Source: Ruminococcus sp.
GTDB taxonomy: Bacteria; Bacillota; Clostridia; Oscillospirales; Ruminococcaceae
Reading direction: 5' to 3'
Length of the DNA stretch: 64,000 nucleotides
Assembly: GCA_020860605.1 (NCBI GenBank)
Contig: JAJBTZ010000090.1
Coordinates: forward strand, 186,001-250,000
The stretch's first letter is position 1, and each line of letters begins with the position of its first letter. The notes under the pieces were generated by a model. It was given only the letters and a program-made list of their open reading frames with translations, did not search any database and was not told where the DNA came from. The position numbers and the translations under genes were made by a program. Shown in pieces: positions 31,539-41,356 of the stretch.

Positions 31539-32870
31539 TTATTTTGTGTCCTGATTATCTCTTTCGCGGACGATGATGCGAATCGGCGTTCCCTCAAGTC
31601 CTCCGAAGGTGTCCCTTATCTGGTTCTCGAGGTATCTGCGGTACGAGAAGTGGAACAGCTCTGCAGAGTTTACAAACATTACAAACGTCGGTGGATTAGT
31701 CGAAGGCTGGGTCATGTAGTATATTTTCAGACGCTTGCCCTTGTCAGACGGTGGCTGGACTCTGTTGACAGAGTAAGCCAGGATGTCGTTGAGCTTACCT
31801 GTGGATATTCTCATTGAATTGTTTGCATAGACTCGATTGATTAGCTCGAAGATCTTCTCAACGCGTTGTCCTGTCTTGGCCGAGATGAAGATGAACGGAA
31901 CATAGTCCATGAAGCTGAGCTTTTCACGAAGATTATCTGAAAACTCCTTCATGGTGTTGGTTTCCTTTTCGATAACGTCCCACTTGTTGACAGCTACAAT
32001 GCATGCTTTTCCCTGCTCATGAGCATAACCAGCAACCTTGGAATCCTGTTCTGTAAAGCCAACAGAGGCATCTATAACGATGACGGCAACATCAGCCTCG
32101 TCAACTGCCATATAGGCTCTGAGGACGCTATAGTGCTCGATATTTTCATAGACTTTGGACTTCTTTCTGATGCCGGCCGTATCGACGAAGGTATATTTAC
32201 CCCATTCGTTTTCAACTTCGGCATCGGTAGCATCTCTGGTGGTTCCAGCAATGTTTGAGACGATGGTTCTCTCCTCGCCTACTATACGATTTATGATGGA
32301 GGACTTTCCGACATTCGGCTTGCCAATTACGGCAACACGAATGCTGTCCTTATCTTCGTTTCCTTCGCCTTCAGGAAGGTTTTCTAAAACTCTGTCGAGC
32401 AGATCTCCAGTGCCGTAGCCATGAACAGAAGAAACCTCGACTGGATCTCCGAGTCCTAAGTTATAGAATTCATAGAATTCGGGCTCTGGAGGGCCTAATC
32501 TGTCACACTTATTGACGCAAAGAACGATAGGCTTGCCAGATTTCTGAAGCATTGAAGCCACTTCATAGTCGTTGGCGGTGACTCCTGAACGGATGTCAGT
32601 TACTAAGATGATTACAGACGCTTTATCAATTGCGATCTGAGCCTGGCGTCTCATCTGAACTAAAATTGTATCGTTGGTCTTAGGCTCGATTCCTCCCGTG
32701 TCTACAAGCATGAATTCACGGGTTCGCCACTCACATTTAGAGTAGATTCTGTCTCTTGTTACACCCGGGGTGTCGTCAACTATTGAAAGCCTTTTTCCTA
32801 TAAGCTTATTGAATAATGTGGATTTTCCTACATTGGGTCGCCCCACAACGGCGACAATCGGCAAAGCCAT
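31539..32870 (-). CDS. der: Ribosome biogenesis GTPase Der (EngA)
   Basis: Two GTPase domains: [18 protein letters not shown] and VAVIGKPNVGKSSIINRI. Confidence 0.97.
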   Translation of the reverse strand: MALPIVAVVGRPNVGKSTLFNKLIGKRLSIVDDTPGVTRDRIYSKCEWRTREFMLVDTGGIEPKTNDTILVQMRRQAQIAIDKASVIILVTDIRSGVTANDYEVASMLQKSGKPIVLCVNKCDRLGPPEPEFYEFYNLGLGDPVEVSSVHGYGTGDLLDRVLENLPEGEGNEDKDSIRVAVIGKPNVGKSSIINRIVGEERTIVSNIAGTTRDATDAEVENEWGKYTFVDTAGIRKKSKVYENIEHYSVLRAYMAVDEADVAVIVIDASVGFTEQDSKVAGYAHEQGKACIVAVNKWDVIEKETNTMKEFSDNLREKLSFMDYVPFIFISAKTGQRVEKIFELINRVYANNSMRISTGKLNDILAYSVNRVQPPSDKGKRLKIYYMTQPSTNPPTFVMFVNSAELFHFSYRRYLENQIRDTFGGLEGTPIRIIVRERDNQDTK

Positions 32871-32914
32871 GCTCCGCCTCCTTATCAGTCGAATAAAAGT
32901 AGATGGTGGAAATT

Positions 32915-32950
32915 AAAAAATCAGAGAAGGACATGCTCCTTCTCTGATTT
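32915..32950 (-). terminator. Terminator of rpmF
   Basis: AAATCAGAGAAGGA..TCCTTCTCTGATTT then T-rich on minus strand. Confidence 0.85.
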
Positions 32951-32977
32951 TGAAGAAGACAAAGCTTCGTTTAAAGA

Positions 32978-33169
32978 CTATGCTTCCTTCTCGATAACCA
33001 TGGTACCCTTATAGTATCCGCAGTTACTGCAAACCTTATGCGGCGAGGTCAAAGCACCGCAATTGGAACACCTTGAAAGTGCGGGAGCGTCAAGCTTCCA
33101 TACGCTTGAACGTCTTTTGTCTCTTCTTGCTTTGGAGACTTTTCTCTTCGGTACTGCCATTTTCAGCAC
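32978..33169 (-). CDS. rpmF: 50S ribosomal protein L32
   Basis: MAVPKRKVSKARRDKRRSSVWKL...CSNCGALTSPHKVCSNCGYYKG (ATG at 33160 likely). Confidence 0.96.
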   Translation of the reverse strand: MLKMAVPKRKVSKARRDKRRSSVWKLDAPALSRCSNCGALTSPHKVCSNCGYYKGTMVIEKEA

Positions 33170-33217
33170 CTCCTCCTTGACAAATTATGACATAGCTGCT
33201 TTTTAAAGCTACAGTGA

Positions 33218-33688
33218 TTATTGGTCGCTTTCGCAATCGCAATCACCGTCGTTGAGATTTTTGCCACAATTTGGGCAAACACCCTTGCAATCTTCCTGGC
33301 AAAGAATCTTCGTCGGCATTGAAAGCAGCAAATCTGAGATAGCTAACTCATTAAGATCAAGAGTTTCGCCGGAGCAATAGACATACTCATCGTCATCGGG
33401 AAGATTCTCATTGTCCTCATCCCCTCTTACGAGAATGTGAGTGAAATCCTCATTATACCGGCGGGTGAATTCAGCAGAGCATTGGTCGCAAATATGAGAA
33501 ACAGTGAAGTCAAGACTATAGCTAAGCGTCACAACGCTTGCTCTGCACACAGTCTTTCCTCTAAGGCAAACGGGAGTTATGAACTCTCCCACGCCTTTAT
33601 ACTTGTCCATTTCGCTTATGGGGATGTCGGTTTCGACTGGACGTTCTCCATCCTCCCCATCAAATAGTGGCTTCAGCTTCAGCAGCAC
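33218..33688 (-). CDS. YceD/DUF177 family protein
   Basis: Immediately upstream of rpmF; C-terminal CQEDCKGVCPNCGKNLNDGDCDC; GTG start 33688 with GAGGTG SD. Confidence 0.9.
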   Translation of the reverse strand: MLLKLKPLFDGEDGERPVETDIPISEMDKYKGVGEFITPVCLRGKTVCRASVVTLSYSLDFTVSHICDQCSAEFTRRYNEDFTHILVRGDEDNENLPDDDEYVYCSGETLDLNELAISDLLLSMPTKILCQEDCKGVCPNCGKNLNDGDCDCESDQ

Positions 33689-33836
33689 ATTACACCTCAG
33701 AATATCACAAACATTATACTTTAGCAAACGCAGAATGTCAATAGTTTTGAAAAATTTTGCTCGGCGTTCGCTTAAAAGACATTTCATCTCCGCCACAAAT
33801 CTGCATCTGTGACGGAGAAGCATACTTACAAATTAA

Positions 33837-34244
33837 TCAGTGCTCAACGCGCTTCAGAATACTCTCAGGGAGATTTTCCTTATCCTCAGAGACTGTAAAG
33901 ACGATGAGAATGTCGGGAGCAACAGCTTCGATTCTCTCGAAGAGGAGCTCGAGCTCATCGTAGTTTCTGCCGCCAATCTTAAGAATTCCGTCAACAAAAA
34001 TCTCGGATATATCATAGTTTGCGGCAATAGTTCCAGTGATAAAACCATAGAACTTGTCGTAACTGTCAATCTTATAGCCATCGACATCAACGAGTCTGAC
34101 ACTGTAAGGAATGTCATAGGTGAGCTGCATACTCTTCTCGATGCAAACTATGTTTCCCTTGGTGTTTGCAACTGCATCCTTGATAAGGTCAAGCAGTATC
34201 TTGGTTTTGCCGGATCCCTTTTTGCCGGTGATCAGTTTAATCAT
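33837..34244 (-). CDS. Small P-loop ATPase-like hypothetical protein
   Basis: Walker A MIKLITGKKGSGKTKILLDLIKDA; hydrophobic strand APDILIVFTVS. Confidence 0.7.
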   Translation of the reverse strand: MIKLITGKKGSGKTKILLDLIKDAVANTKGNIVCIEKSMQLTYDIPYSVRLVDVDGYKIDSYDKFYGFITGTIAANYDISEIFVDGILKIGGRNYDELELLFERIEAVAPDILIVFTVSEDKENLPESILKRVEH

Positions 34245-34322
34245 AGTAACACTCCGTTTCCGCCCTTTCGGGCTGTTTTTGCTTTATCCTACAGCTTTGA
34301 AAGCTGGTAGAAACGTATTTAT

Positions 34323-35660
34323 TTATTCAGCCTTGAGCTTTTCTTCGAGCTCAGACTTGCGGTCCTCATAGCCAGGCTTGCCTAAGAGAGCGAACATGTT
34401 CTTCTTGTAGCTCTCAACACCGGGCTGGTTGAACGGATTGACTCCGAGCATGTAGCCGGAAAGAGCACAGGCCTTCTCGAAGAAGTAAACCATCTCGCCG
34501 AAGTTATACTCGTCAAGCTTATCAACTTCAATAATGAGGTTCGGAACTCCGCCTTCGGTGTGAGCTAAAACTGTTCCTTCCATCGCCTTGCGGTTGACTA
34601 CGGAAATATTCTGATCAGTCAGGAAGTTGAGGCCATCAAGGTTCTCAGCGTCATTCTCGAGGAAGAGATCTTTCTTGGGATTCTTGACGTCGACAACAGT
34701 TTCGAACATGATTCTTGAGCCGTCCTGAACGAACTGACCCATCGAGTGAAGGTCGGTCGAGAAAATAGCGCTCGAAGGATAGATGCCCTTGTGGTCCTTG
34801 CCTTCGCTCTCACCAAAGAGCTGCTTGAACCACTCGTTCATCATAGCAAAGCAAGGCTCATAGGAAACGAGCATTTCAACAGACTTGCCCTTGCGATAGA
34901 GGATGTTTCTCAATGCTGCATACTTCTCGCAATCATTGAGGTCGTCATTGAGATAAGCCTCTCTTGCAGCTGCAGCGCCTTCCATAATCTTGTCGATATC
35001 GCATCCGGCAACAGCTATCGGGAGAAGTCCTACTGCTGTAAGTACAGAATATCTTCCTCCAACGTCATCAGCGATAACGAAGGTCTCGTATCCTTCGGAA
35101 TCAGAGAGCTCCTTCAAGGTTCCTCTTGCCTTATCGGTGGTGGCGAAGATTCTTGTCTTTGCCTCTTCCTTGCCATACTTGTCCTCAAGAAGCTTCTTGA
35201 AGATTCTGAAAGCAAGAGCAGGCTCAGTTGTCGTTCCAGACTTGGAAATTACGTTGACGCAGACATCCTTGCCCTCACAGATTGAGAGAATCTCGTTTAA
35301 GTAGGTGGAGCTGATGTTGTTGCCGACGAAGTAGATGTCGGGTGTGTCCTTCTTGAGATTGTTGTAATATGGGCTTGTGAGAAGCTCAATAGCAGCTCTT
35401 GCACCAAGGTAGGATCCGCCAATACCGATTACGATAAGGACGTCTGCCTTCTCCTTGATTCTTGCAGCTGCGGCCTTGATTCTCTCAAACTCCTCCTTGT
35501 CGTAGTCAACCGGCAGGTCAACCCATCCCAAGAAGTCGTTTCCGAGACCACTGCGAGTCGCAAGTGTGTTGTGAGCAGCGGTTATCTGAGGACGAATTGC
35601 CTCGAGCTCGTGTGGGTTTACGAACTTTTCAGCGTACTTTGTTACTAATTTAATAGACAT
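34323..35660 (-). CDS. pgi: Glucose-6-phosphate isomerase
   Basis: [62 protein letters not shown]. Confidence 0.97.
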   Translation of the reverse strand: MSIKLVTKYAEKFVNPHELEAIRPQITAAHNTLATRSGLGNDFLGWVDLPVDYDKEEFERIKAAAARIKEKADVLIVIGIGGSYLGARAAIELLTSPYYNNLKKDTPDIYFVGNNISSTYLNEILSICEGKDVCVNVISKSGTTTEPALAFRIFKKLLEDKYGKEEAKTRIFATTDKARGTLKELSDSEGYETFVIADDVGGRYSVLTAVGLLPIAVAGCDIDKIMEGAAAAREAYLNDDLNDCEKYAALRNILYRKGKSVEMLVSYEPCFAMMNEWFKQLFGESEGKDHKGIYPSSAIFSTDLHSMGQFVQDGSRIMFETVVDVKNPKKDLFLENDAENLDGLNFLTDQNISVVNRKAMEGTVLAHTEGGVPNLIIEVDKLDEYNFGEMVYFFEKACALSGYMLGVNPFNQPGVESYKKNMFALLGKPGYEDRKSELEEKLKAE

Positions 35661-35766
35661 AGCTGTCATCCCTCTCATTTGTCTTTGCATATATTCTAAC
35701 ACGAAACGGTCAATAATGCAAGGAATTTCAGTGAAAAATATTGTGCAAATTCGGCAAAATGTTTCC

Positions 35767-36903
35767 TTACCCCGCCAACATACTCCGAAGAAGTTTAAAT
35801 GTTGCGGACCGAAGGTTCATTTTGTCTACATTTTCTATTGCGATTATCGGAATAGTATACCTTTCCTCGTCATCGACTAAAAACACCACCCTGCCGACTT
35901 GGTCGCCGATTTCGACTGGTGCAGTCACTTCTTCGAAATACTCGATCTTCATCTCGACCGACTCAAGTTCGCTGTTCCTCACTACAAAGCTGCCAGTCTC
36001 TCCGATATCGGCATTAACCGTCAGACTGACTCCGCCACTCACGGAAACAGGTTCAACATAGATATCAGTCCTCTTCGGAGTGTAAAGAGTGTATGCTGCG
36101 AAGCCGATATTCATCTTCTCACGGGCTGTTGTGAAGCGCTGATACTCGTCAGGCTCACCTAAGATCACGCAAATCATCGTCAGGCCGTTTCGCTCAGCAG
36201 AAGCAATCAGGCAGTTCTGGCAATCTTCGCTGTAGTAGGCTTTCATCCCAGTAATGCCGTTGTAGCTTAAGATCATCCGATTTGTCGAGACGAGCTCAGT
36301 TTTGCCGTCACGAACTGTCGTCATCCATGTCGTGAAATATGGAATCAGCTCATCGTAGTGGGAAAGCTCTGAGGCCAGAGTTGCGATATCGCAGGCAGTG
36401 GTGACGTTGCCGTCAAGAGTTCCTGTTGGGCCGACATATGTAGTCGACAGCATTCCAAGTTCTTTGGCTCTCTGGTTCATGAGTGCTGTGAAGTCGTCAG
36501 TGTTCCCGGAAACCGCTTCGGCGATTGCGACTGCTGCATCATTGGCGTTGCCGATGGTTATCGCCTTGACAAGCTCGTCAATCGTGATCTCTTCGCCAGT
36601 GTTAAGCCATATCTGTGCTCCCTGCTGGGAATTGGCGTTTGCGGAAGCCTTGACAACTGTGTCAAAGCTGAGTCTCCCCTCGCCTATTGCCTCCATCAGG
36701 AGTAGAAGCGTCATCAGTTTGGCTGAATGAAATGCTGGGAATTCAGCGTTTCCGTTGTCGGAATAGAGGAGTGTTCCTGTTTTGCCTTCCATCAGGACGT
36801 AGGAATACGGCACTGATTCTGCTTCAGACGAAGTCGCGAAGGCGGGTACTGTTCCAAAAATGAATAATGAAATAACTGTGATAGTGGCGAAGAATTTTCT
36901 CAT
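35767..36903 (-). CDS. D-alanyl-D-alanine carboxypeptidase (DacF-type)
   Basis: Signal peptide; serine peptidase S11 fold: [11 protein letters not shown], SxN-type [32 protein letters not shown]. Confidence 0.9.
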   Translation of the reverse strand: MRKFFATITVISLFIFGTVPAFATSSEAESVPYSYVLMEGKTGTLLYSDNGNAEFPAFHSAKLMTLLLLMEAIGEGRLSFDTVVKASANANSQQGAQIWLNTGEEITIDELVKAITIGNANDAAVAIAEAVSGNTDDFTALMNQRAKELGMLSTTYVGPTGTLDGNVTTACDIATLASELSHYDELIPYFTTWMTTVRDGKTELVSTNRMILSYNGITGMKAYYSEDCQNCLIASAERNGLTMICVILGEPDEYQRFTTAREKMNIGFAAYTLYTPKRTDIYVEPVSVSGGVSLTVNADIGETGSFVVRNSELESVEMKIEYFEEVTAPVEIGDQVGRVVFLVDDEERYTIPIIAIENVDKMNLRSATFKLLRSMLAG

Positions 36904-36961
36904 GGTAAGGCTCCTTTATTTGATAGTCCATACTATGAGACGAGCACTACCAACTATTCAT

Positions 36962-36994
36962 AAAAAAGACCGACTCGAAGCCGGTCCTTTTTTT
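36962..36994 (-). terminator. Terminator of HPr-like gene
   Basis: AAGACCG..CGGTCCTT with A/T runs. Confidence 0.8.
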
Positions 36995-37223
36995 ACTTCA
37001 CTATAAACTTGTCAATCTGCTTGAGGAGCTCGCTGCAATCTTCGGTGTGAGCCTGGAGTTCAACGGGCTTTTCCAAATCAAGGCTGAAAATGCCCATGAT
37101 GGACTTTGCATCGATAGAATACCTTCCGGAAACAAGGTCGATGTCGTAGTCACAAAGAGTGACAATGCTGACAAAATCCTTGACGTCGTTGATTGTCTCA
37201 AGTTTGATTTTTACTGTTTGCAT
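36993..37223 (-). CDS. HPr-family phosphocarrier-like protein
   Basis: Small HPr fold: VKDFVSIVTLCDYDIDLVSGRYSIDAKSIMGIFSLDLEKPVELQAHTED; lacks the His15-type motif. Confidence 0.8.
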   Translation of the reverse strand: MQTVKIKLETINDVKDFVSIVTLCDYDIDLVSGRYSIDAKSIMGIFSLDLEKPVELQAHTEDCSELLKQIDKFIVK

Positions 37224-37388
37224 TTTGCGTTACCTCCGATTCTTGAGTTCCTTTGGTGTCAGTCTTAAATATAATCTACTTGTATATTTGCTAAGTTTTC
37301 CAAAGGTCTATTCTCAGTATAACAGAAATTTTCGGCTTGTCAAGGGGGTATTCGTCGACTTTTTTACGAAAAAGTGATTATTGTGTGG

Positions 37389-37417
37389 TTGACAGAGGCT
37401 GAATTTAGGGGTATTAT
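37389..37417 (+). promoter_or_regulatory. Sigma-A-type promoter of mtaB
   Basis: TTGACA - 17 nt - TATTAT. Confidence 0.7.
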
Positions 37418-37443
37418 TACTTGAGAGTTAAGGAGATGAGATT

Positions 37444-38748
37444 ATGACCGCTGCGTACTGCACTTTCGGGTGCAAAGTTAACCAATATGAGACCGATTGT
37501 ATTCAGGAACTGATGGAGAGAAATGGGTATGTGACCACTGAAGATACAATGACTGCAGATGTTGTCATAATCAACTCCTGCACGGTCACACAATCTGCCG
37601 ATGTTAAACTTGGGCAGCTTTTAAGGCGGATCAGGAGGCAAAATCCTGACGCCGTCACCGTCGTTGCAGGGTGCTATCCTCAAGCTCATGGAAAAACGGA
37701 GCTCATTAGCGATGCCGATATAGTAGTTGGTGAGGCAAACAAGACAAAGATTCCTGAAATGGTTTCGGATTACTTTGAAAGCCGAGAGAAAGTCTGCAAT
37801 ATTCTCCCCCATCAGAAAGGCGAAAAGCTTGAAAGCATGAACCTTTCGAAGCGTGCTGAGAAGACGCGTGCCATTATCAAGATTCAGGATGGATGTGACA
37901 GGTTCTGCTCATACTGCATTATCCCCTATGCTCGTGGACGCTCTCGTTCGAAGCCTATTGAGGAGATTCAGGCTGAAGCAAGGGAGTTAGCTTTACAGGA
38001 ACACAGAGAGCTTATCTTGGTGGGAATCAATCTATCCTGCTATGGCGAGGATTTGGGAGGAACAGACCTTGCGGATGCGGTTCATGTAGCCTGTGAGTCA
38101 GGTGCCGACAGAGTACGTCTGGGCTCAATCGAGCCTGAGATGCTGACGGAAAGCATCATAAAAAGGCTCTCCGTTGAGGAAAAGCTCTGCCCACACTTCC
38201 ATCTTTCGCTGCAATCAGGGTGCGACAGAACGCTTGAGAGGATGAAAAGGCGGTATAATTCCGACGAGTATAGGGAGCTTATCCAGCACTTAAGAGAATA
38301 CTTCCCTGGCTGTGCCGTTACTACCGATGTTATGGTTGGATTTCCAGGCGAAACGGATGAGGATTTCAGGAAGTCGGTGGAGTTTGTAAAGGAAATAGCC
38401 TTTGCAGGTGTTCATGTGTTTCCTTATTCCGAGCGTGAAGGAACTGTGGCAGCTAAGATGCCTGGAAGCATTCCGAAGGCGGAGAGATACAGAAGAGCTG
38501 AAATCATGGCTGGAGCTGCCAAAATCGGCGAAGAGGCCTTCAGAGAAGCTCATTTGGGGCAAATCGTAAGCGTTCTTTTTGAGCATGAAAAGGGTGACGA
38601 TTTCCATCAGGGGCACACGAAGGACTATCTCATGGTGAAGGTCCCGAAGGTTCGGGATTCGCTCTGGAAAGAGATAAGAGATGTTAAGATTACGAGCTGT
38701 AAAGATAATTGCCTTTACGGAGAGATAATAAACCCGGCTGCCGAGTGA
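37444..38748 (+). CDS. mtaB: tRNA (N6-threonylcarbamoyladenosine-C2) methylthiotransferase MtaB
   Basis: TFGCKVNQYETD; radical SAM QDGCDRFCSYCIIPYARGRSRS; TTDVMVGFPGETDEDF. Confidence 0.95.
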   Translation: MTAAYCTFGCKVNQYETDCIQELMERNGYVTTEDTMTADVVIINSCTVTQSADVKLGQLLRRIRRQNPDAVTVVAGCYPQAHGKTELISDADIVVGEANKTKIPEMVSDYFESREKVCNILPHQKGEKLESMNLSKRAEKTRAIIKIQDGCDRFCSYCIIPYARGRSRSKPIEEIQAEARELALQEHRELILVGINLSCYGEDLGGTDLADAVHVACESGADRVRLGSIEPEMLTESIIKRLSVEEKLCPHFHLSLQSGCDRTLERMKRRYNSDEYRELIQHLREYFPGCAVTTDVMVGFPGETDEDFRKSVEFVKEIAFAGVHVFPYSEREGTVAAKMPGSIPKAERYRRAEIMAGAAKIGEEAFREAHLGQIVSVLFEHEKGDDFHQGHTKDYLMVKVPKVRDSLWKEIRDVKITSCKDNCLYGEIINPAAE

Positions 38749-38765
38749 CAGCCGGGTTTATTGTT
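38731..38765 (+). terminator. Terminator overlapping the mtaB stop codon
   Basis: AACCCGGCTG..CAGCCGGGTT then TATTGTT. Confidence 0.8.
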
Positions 38766-38770
38766 CTATC

Positions 38771-40627
38771 TTAATTTTCCTTTTCCTCATTCGCAGCCTT
38801 GACATAAAACTCCGACTGCTTGTCGAACATTTCAGTGTAAAGCCCACCCTGAGCATAAAGCTCCTTATGCGTTCCGTAGCCAACGATATGTCCGTCCTGG
38901 AATACTGCAACCTTGTCGGCGAGCTGAACTGCTGACAGACGATGGGTTATCAGGACGGCGCACTTGTCCTGAATCATCGAGTTGAACTGTGAATAGATTT
39001 CATACTCAATATTCGGGTCTAATGCTGCTGTGGGTTCGTCAAGAAGGTAAATCTCGCCACCGTGGTACAAGGCTCTTGAAATTGCAACTCTCTGACCCTC
39101 GCCGCCGGAAAGGCCGATTCCCGACTCGTCAACATACTTGTTGACCTGAGTGTCATAGCCTTTCGGGAGCTTTCTTACCAAGTCGATGATTCCTGTCTTG
39201 TTGCAGACTTCGTCAAGAAGCTTCGGGTCTTCCTCATGCCCAAGAATTATGTTTGCTTTCAGGCTGAGAGAATAGGTGATGAAGTCCTGAAATACCGGCG
39301 AGAATAGTCTCTGATACTTCTTGTAGTCGTACTCGTTGATGTTAATGCCGTTCAGGAGTATTTCGCCCTTGTCCGGGAAGTAAAGTCTTGTGAGAAGCTT
39401 GATAAACGTGGTCTTTCCGCTTCCGTTTTCGCCTACTATGCAGATTCTGTCACTGCCCTTGAACTTGAGGCTAAGGTCCTTGATAACATAGTTTTCACTG
39501 CCGGGATACCTGAACCAGACGTTTCTGAACTCTATTGTGGAATCCTTTGTGAAAACAGGCTCCTTTGTGCCGGTCATATACTGCTTCGGCTCAAGGTTGA
39601 AGAAGGCTATCATCTCGTCGATATTAAGGCTTTTGCGGGAAAGTTCGAGATAGGTTGAGAAGACGTTTGTAAGTGCAGAAGCATATGACTCGGTTGTCGT
39701 TATGTAGATAGTCATCGAACCTACAGACAAGCCTCTGAAAAGTACGTTGAAGATAAAGTAAGCATACAGAAGTGTTTTCTGAATCATAGCAGTTATTCCC
39801 TGCAAGAATCTCAGCGACTGTGAGTTTTTAATCATCTTCAGCTCGACTTTGTTTGATTCACCCTTGCTCTCTTTCCAAAGCCTCATGAAATAGTCTTTAA
39901 GGTCAAAAAGGCGCATTTCCTTGGCATTGGTGAAATTTGCAAGCATGAACGGATAGAGCCACTGGATTCTGTCAAACTTGTGCATTATCTTGCTGAGTTC
40001 AAAAGCTATTCCGTTTGCGTGCTTGGTCATCCTCGAATTTATCCAGATAATAACTGCGATTACAACAATGATCAAAGGGTTCAGGGTGCTGATAATAGCG
40101 GACAGCGTGACGATGCTGACAAGTGCCGACAGGAAATTGCCGAAGCGGTCAACAACGCTTACGATTGAACCAAGAGTTTCCTCCGCTCTTTCCTGCAAGT
40201 TCTGAATTTCAGGGCTTTCGAGCGTTTCATAGTCCATTCTTGCGATGTGATTATATAGATACTCGTTTGTACTGAAATCAAGCCGCTGATTTGCTTTTTC
40301 CCTTTGATAGCTCAGAAGGCTGTTGATTCCTGTATTTGCAAGCGGCAACAGCACCATCAGTGCAACATAGGTGATGATAACACTCATCCTGCACTCGCCG
40401 GTAAGCTCGTTGATAATCAAGCCGGGGAATATGATTGTTATATTCCACACAAGGGCATTGAGTATGCTTGTGAAGTAGTAAATCGAGATATACTGCTTCC
40501 CGCCGTCCTTGTGCCATATGAATGACAGTATGTACCATGTGGATTTGACGGTGTGCAGGAATCCCTGCTGGTCTTTTTTCTCTTTCTTTTCTTTTTTGAC
40601 ATAATATTGCTCCTTTCTGAACTCCAC
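38771..40627 (-). CDS. ABC transporter, fused permease and ATPase (exporter type); 5' end anomalous (see findings)
   Basis: Walker A GENGSGKTTF, signature LSGGEGQRVA, Walker B IYLLDEPTAALD, switch THRLSAV. Confidence 0.9.
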   Translation of the reverse strand: MEFRKEQYYVKKEKKEKKDQQGFLHTVKSTWYILSFIWHKDGGKQYISIYYFTSILNALVWNITIIFPGLIINELTGECRMSVIITYVALMVLLPLANTGINSLLSYQREKANQRLDFSTNEYLYNHIARMDYETLESPEIQNLQERAEETLGSIVSVVDRFGNFLSALVSIVTLSAIISTLNPLIIVVIAVIIWINSRMTKHANGIAFELSKIMHKFDRIQWLYPFMLANFTNAKEMRLFDLKDYFMRLWKESKGESNKVELKMIKNSQSLRFLQGITAMIQKTLLYAYFIFNVLFRGLSVGSMTIYITTTESYASALTNVFSTYLELSRKSLNIDEMIAFFNLEPKQYMTGTKEPVFTKDSTIEFRNVWFRYPGSENYVIKDLSLKFKGSDRICIVGENGSGKTTFIKLLTRLYFPDKGEILLNGININEYDYKKYQRLFSPVFQDFITYSLSLKANIILGHEEDPKLLDEVCNKTGIIDLVRKLPKGYDTQVNKYVDESGIGLSGGEGQRVAISRALYHGGEIYLLDEPTAALDPNIEYEIYSQFNSMIQDKCAVLITHRLSAVQLADKVAVFQDGHIVGYGTHKELYAQGGLYTEMFDKQSEFYVKAANEEKEN

Positions 40628-40632
40628 CTAAC

Positions 40633-40660
40633 ATTATACCTCCCTGAGAAATTTTGTCAA
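40633..40660 (-). promoter_or_regulatory. Sigma-A-type promoter of ABC exporter gene
   Basis: On minus strand TTGACA - 16 nt - TATAAT. Confidence 0.7.
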
Positions 40661-40760
40661 GCGTTTTTAGCAAAATTGGCAGATAATTTGATAAGAAAAC
40701 ATCCAAATGCTAAGTTACTGCAAGTTATCTAAAAAAGCCTCTGACAAGATTATGTGCCAT

Positions 40761-41354
40761 TTAAAAGTCGTACCCGATGCGCCAACCGTCGTCGGTTAAG
40801 GAAAATGTCATTGTGTACACAGAAGCATTCAGCGGTGACATATAGTCTTGAAGGGTAACTCTTATAACAGCTTCACCATTTTCGTTCCTGAGTACTTCAT
40901 AGATGTAATCATCAGAGAGCGAATACTGCCCAGCAAAATTAGCGCAATAAAGTGCCCCATCAACATCGGTATAGTGTTCGTTAAACAGAGCATCCTCCGC
41001 CAGGGAGCCACAGTAGAAAGAACGTATAAACGCTTCCCATTCTGCCCATGTATCATAGTTTTCGTCATCAACTCTGTAGTATTCATTTCCGTTAAGCTCA
41101 ATGAAATCTTCGCTATCGATGTGTGGAGGACCTCCGCGCGTGAAGTGTCGATATTCAATATAGAAATCAAGGAGGGTTTTGATTTCATCATCAGAAATCT
41201 GATTGTCAGAAAGCGATTCCATTGACTCGTTATCACTATTGTTCACGCTAATCTGATCTTCTGCTTGACTATATTCGATCAGTTCCTCACTTGTTGCTTT
41301 TCCACAAGACACCATGAGCATAAGGGTAAGTGCTATTGCAATTAGTTTTTTCAT
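40761..41354 (-). CDS. Hypothetical lipoprotein
   Basis: MKKLIAIALTLMLMVSCGK lipobox; RBS GGAGAAATAATT. Confidence 0.75.
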   Translation of the reverse strand: MKKLIAIALTLMLMVSCGKATSEELIEYSQAEDQISVNNSDNESMESLSDNQISDDEIKTLLDFYIEYRHFTRGGPPHIDSEDFIELNGNEYYRVDDENYDTWAEWEAFIRSFYCGSLAEDALFNEHYTDVDGALYCANFAGQYSLSDDYIYEVLRNENGEAVIRVTLQDYMSPLNASVYTMTFSLTDDGWRIGYDF

Positions 41355-41356
41355 AA

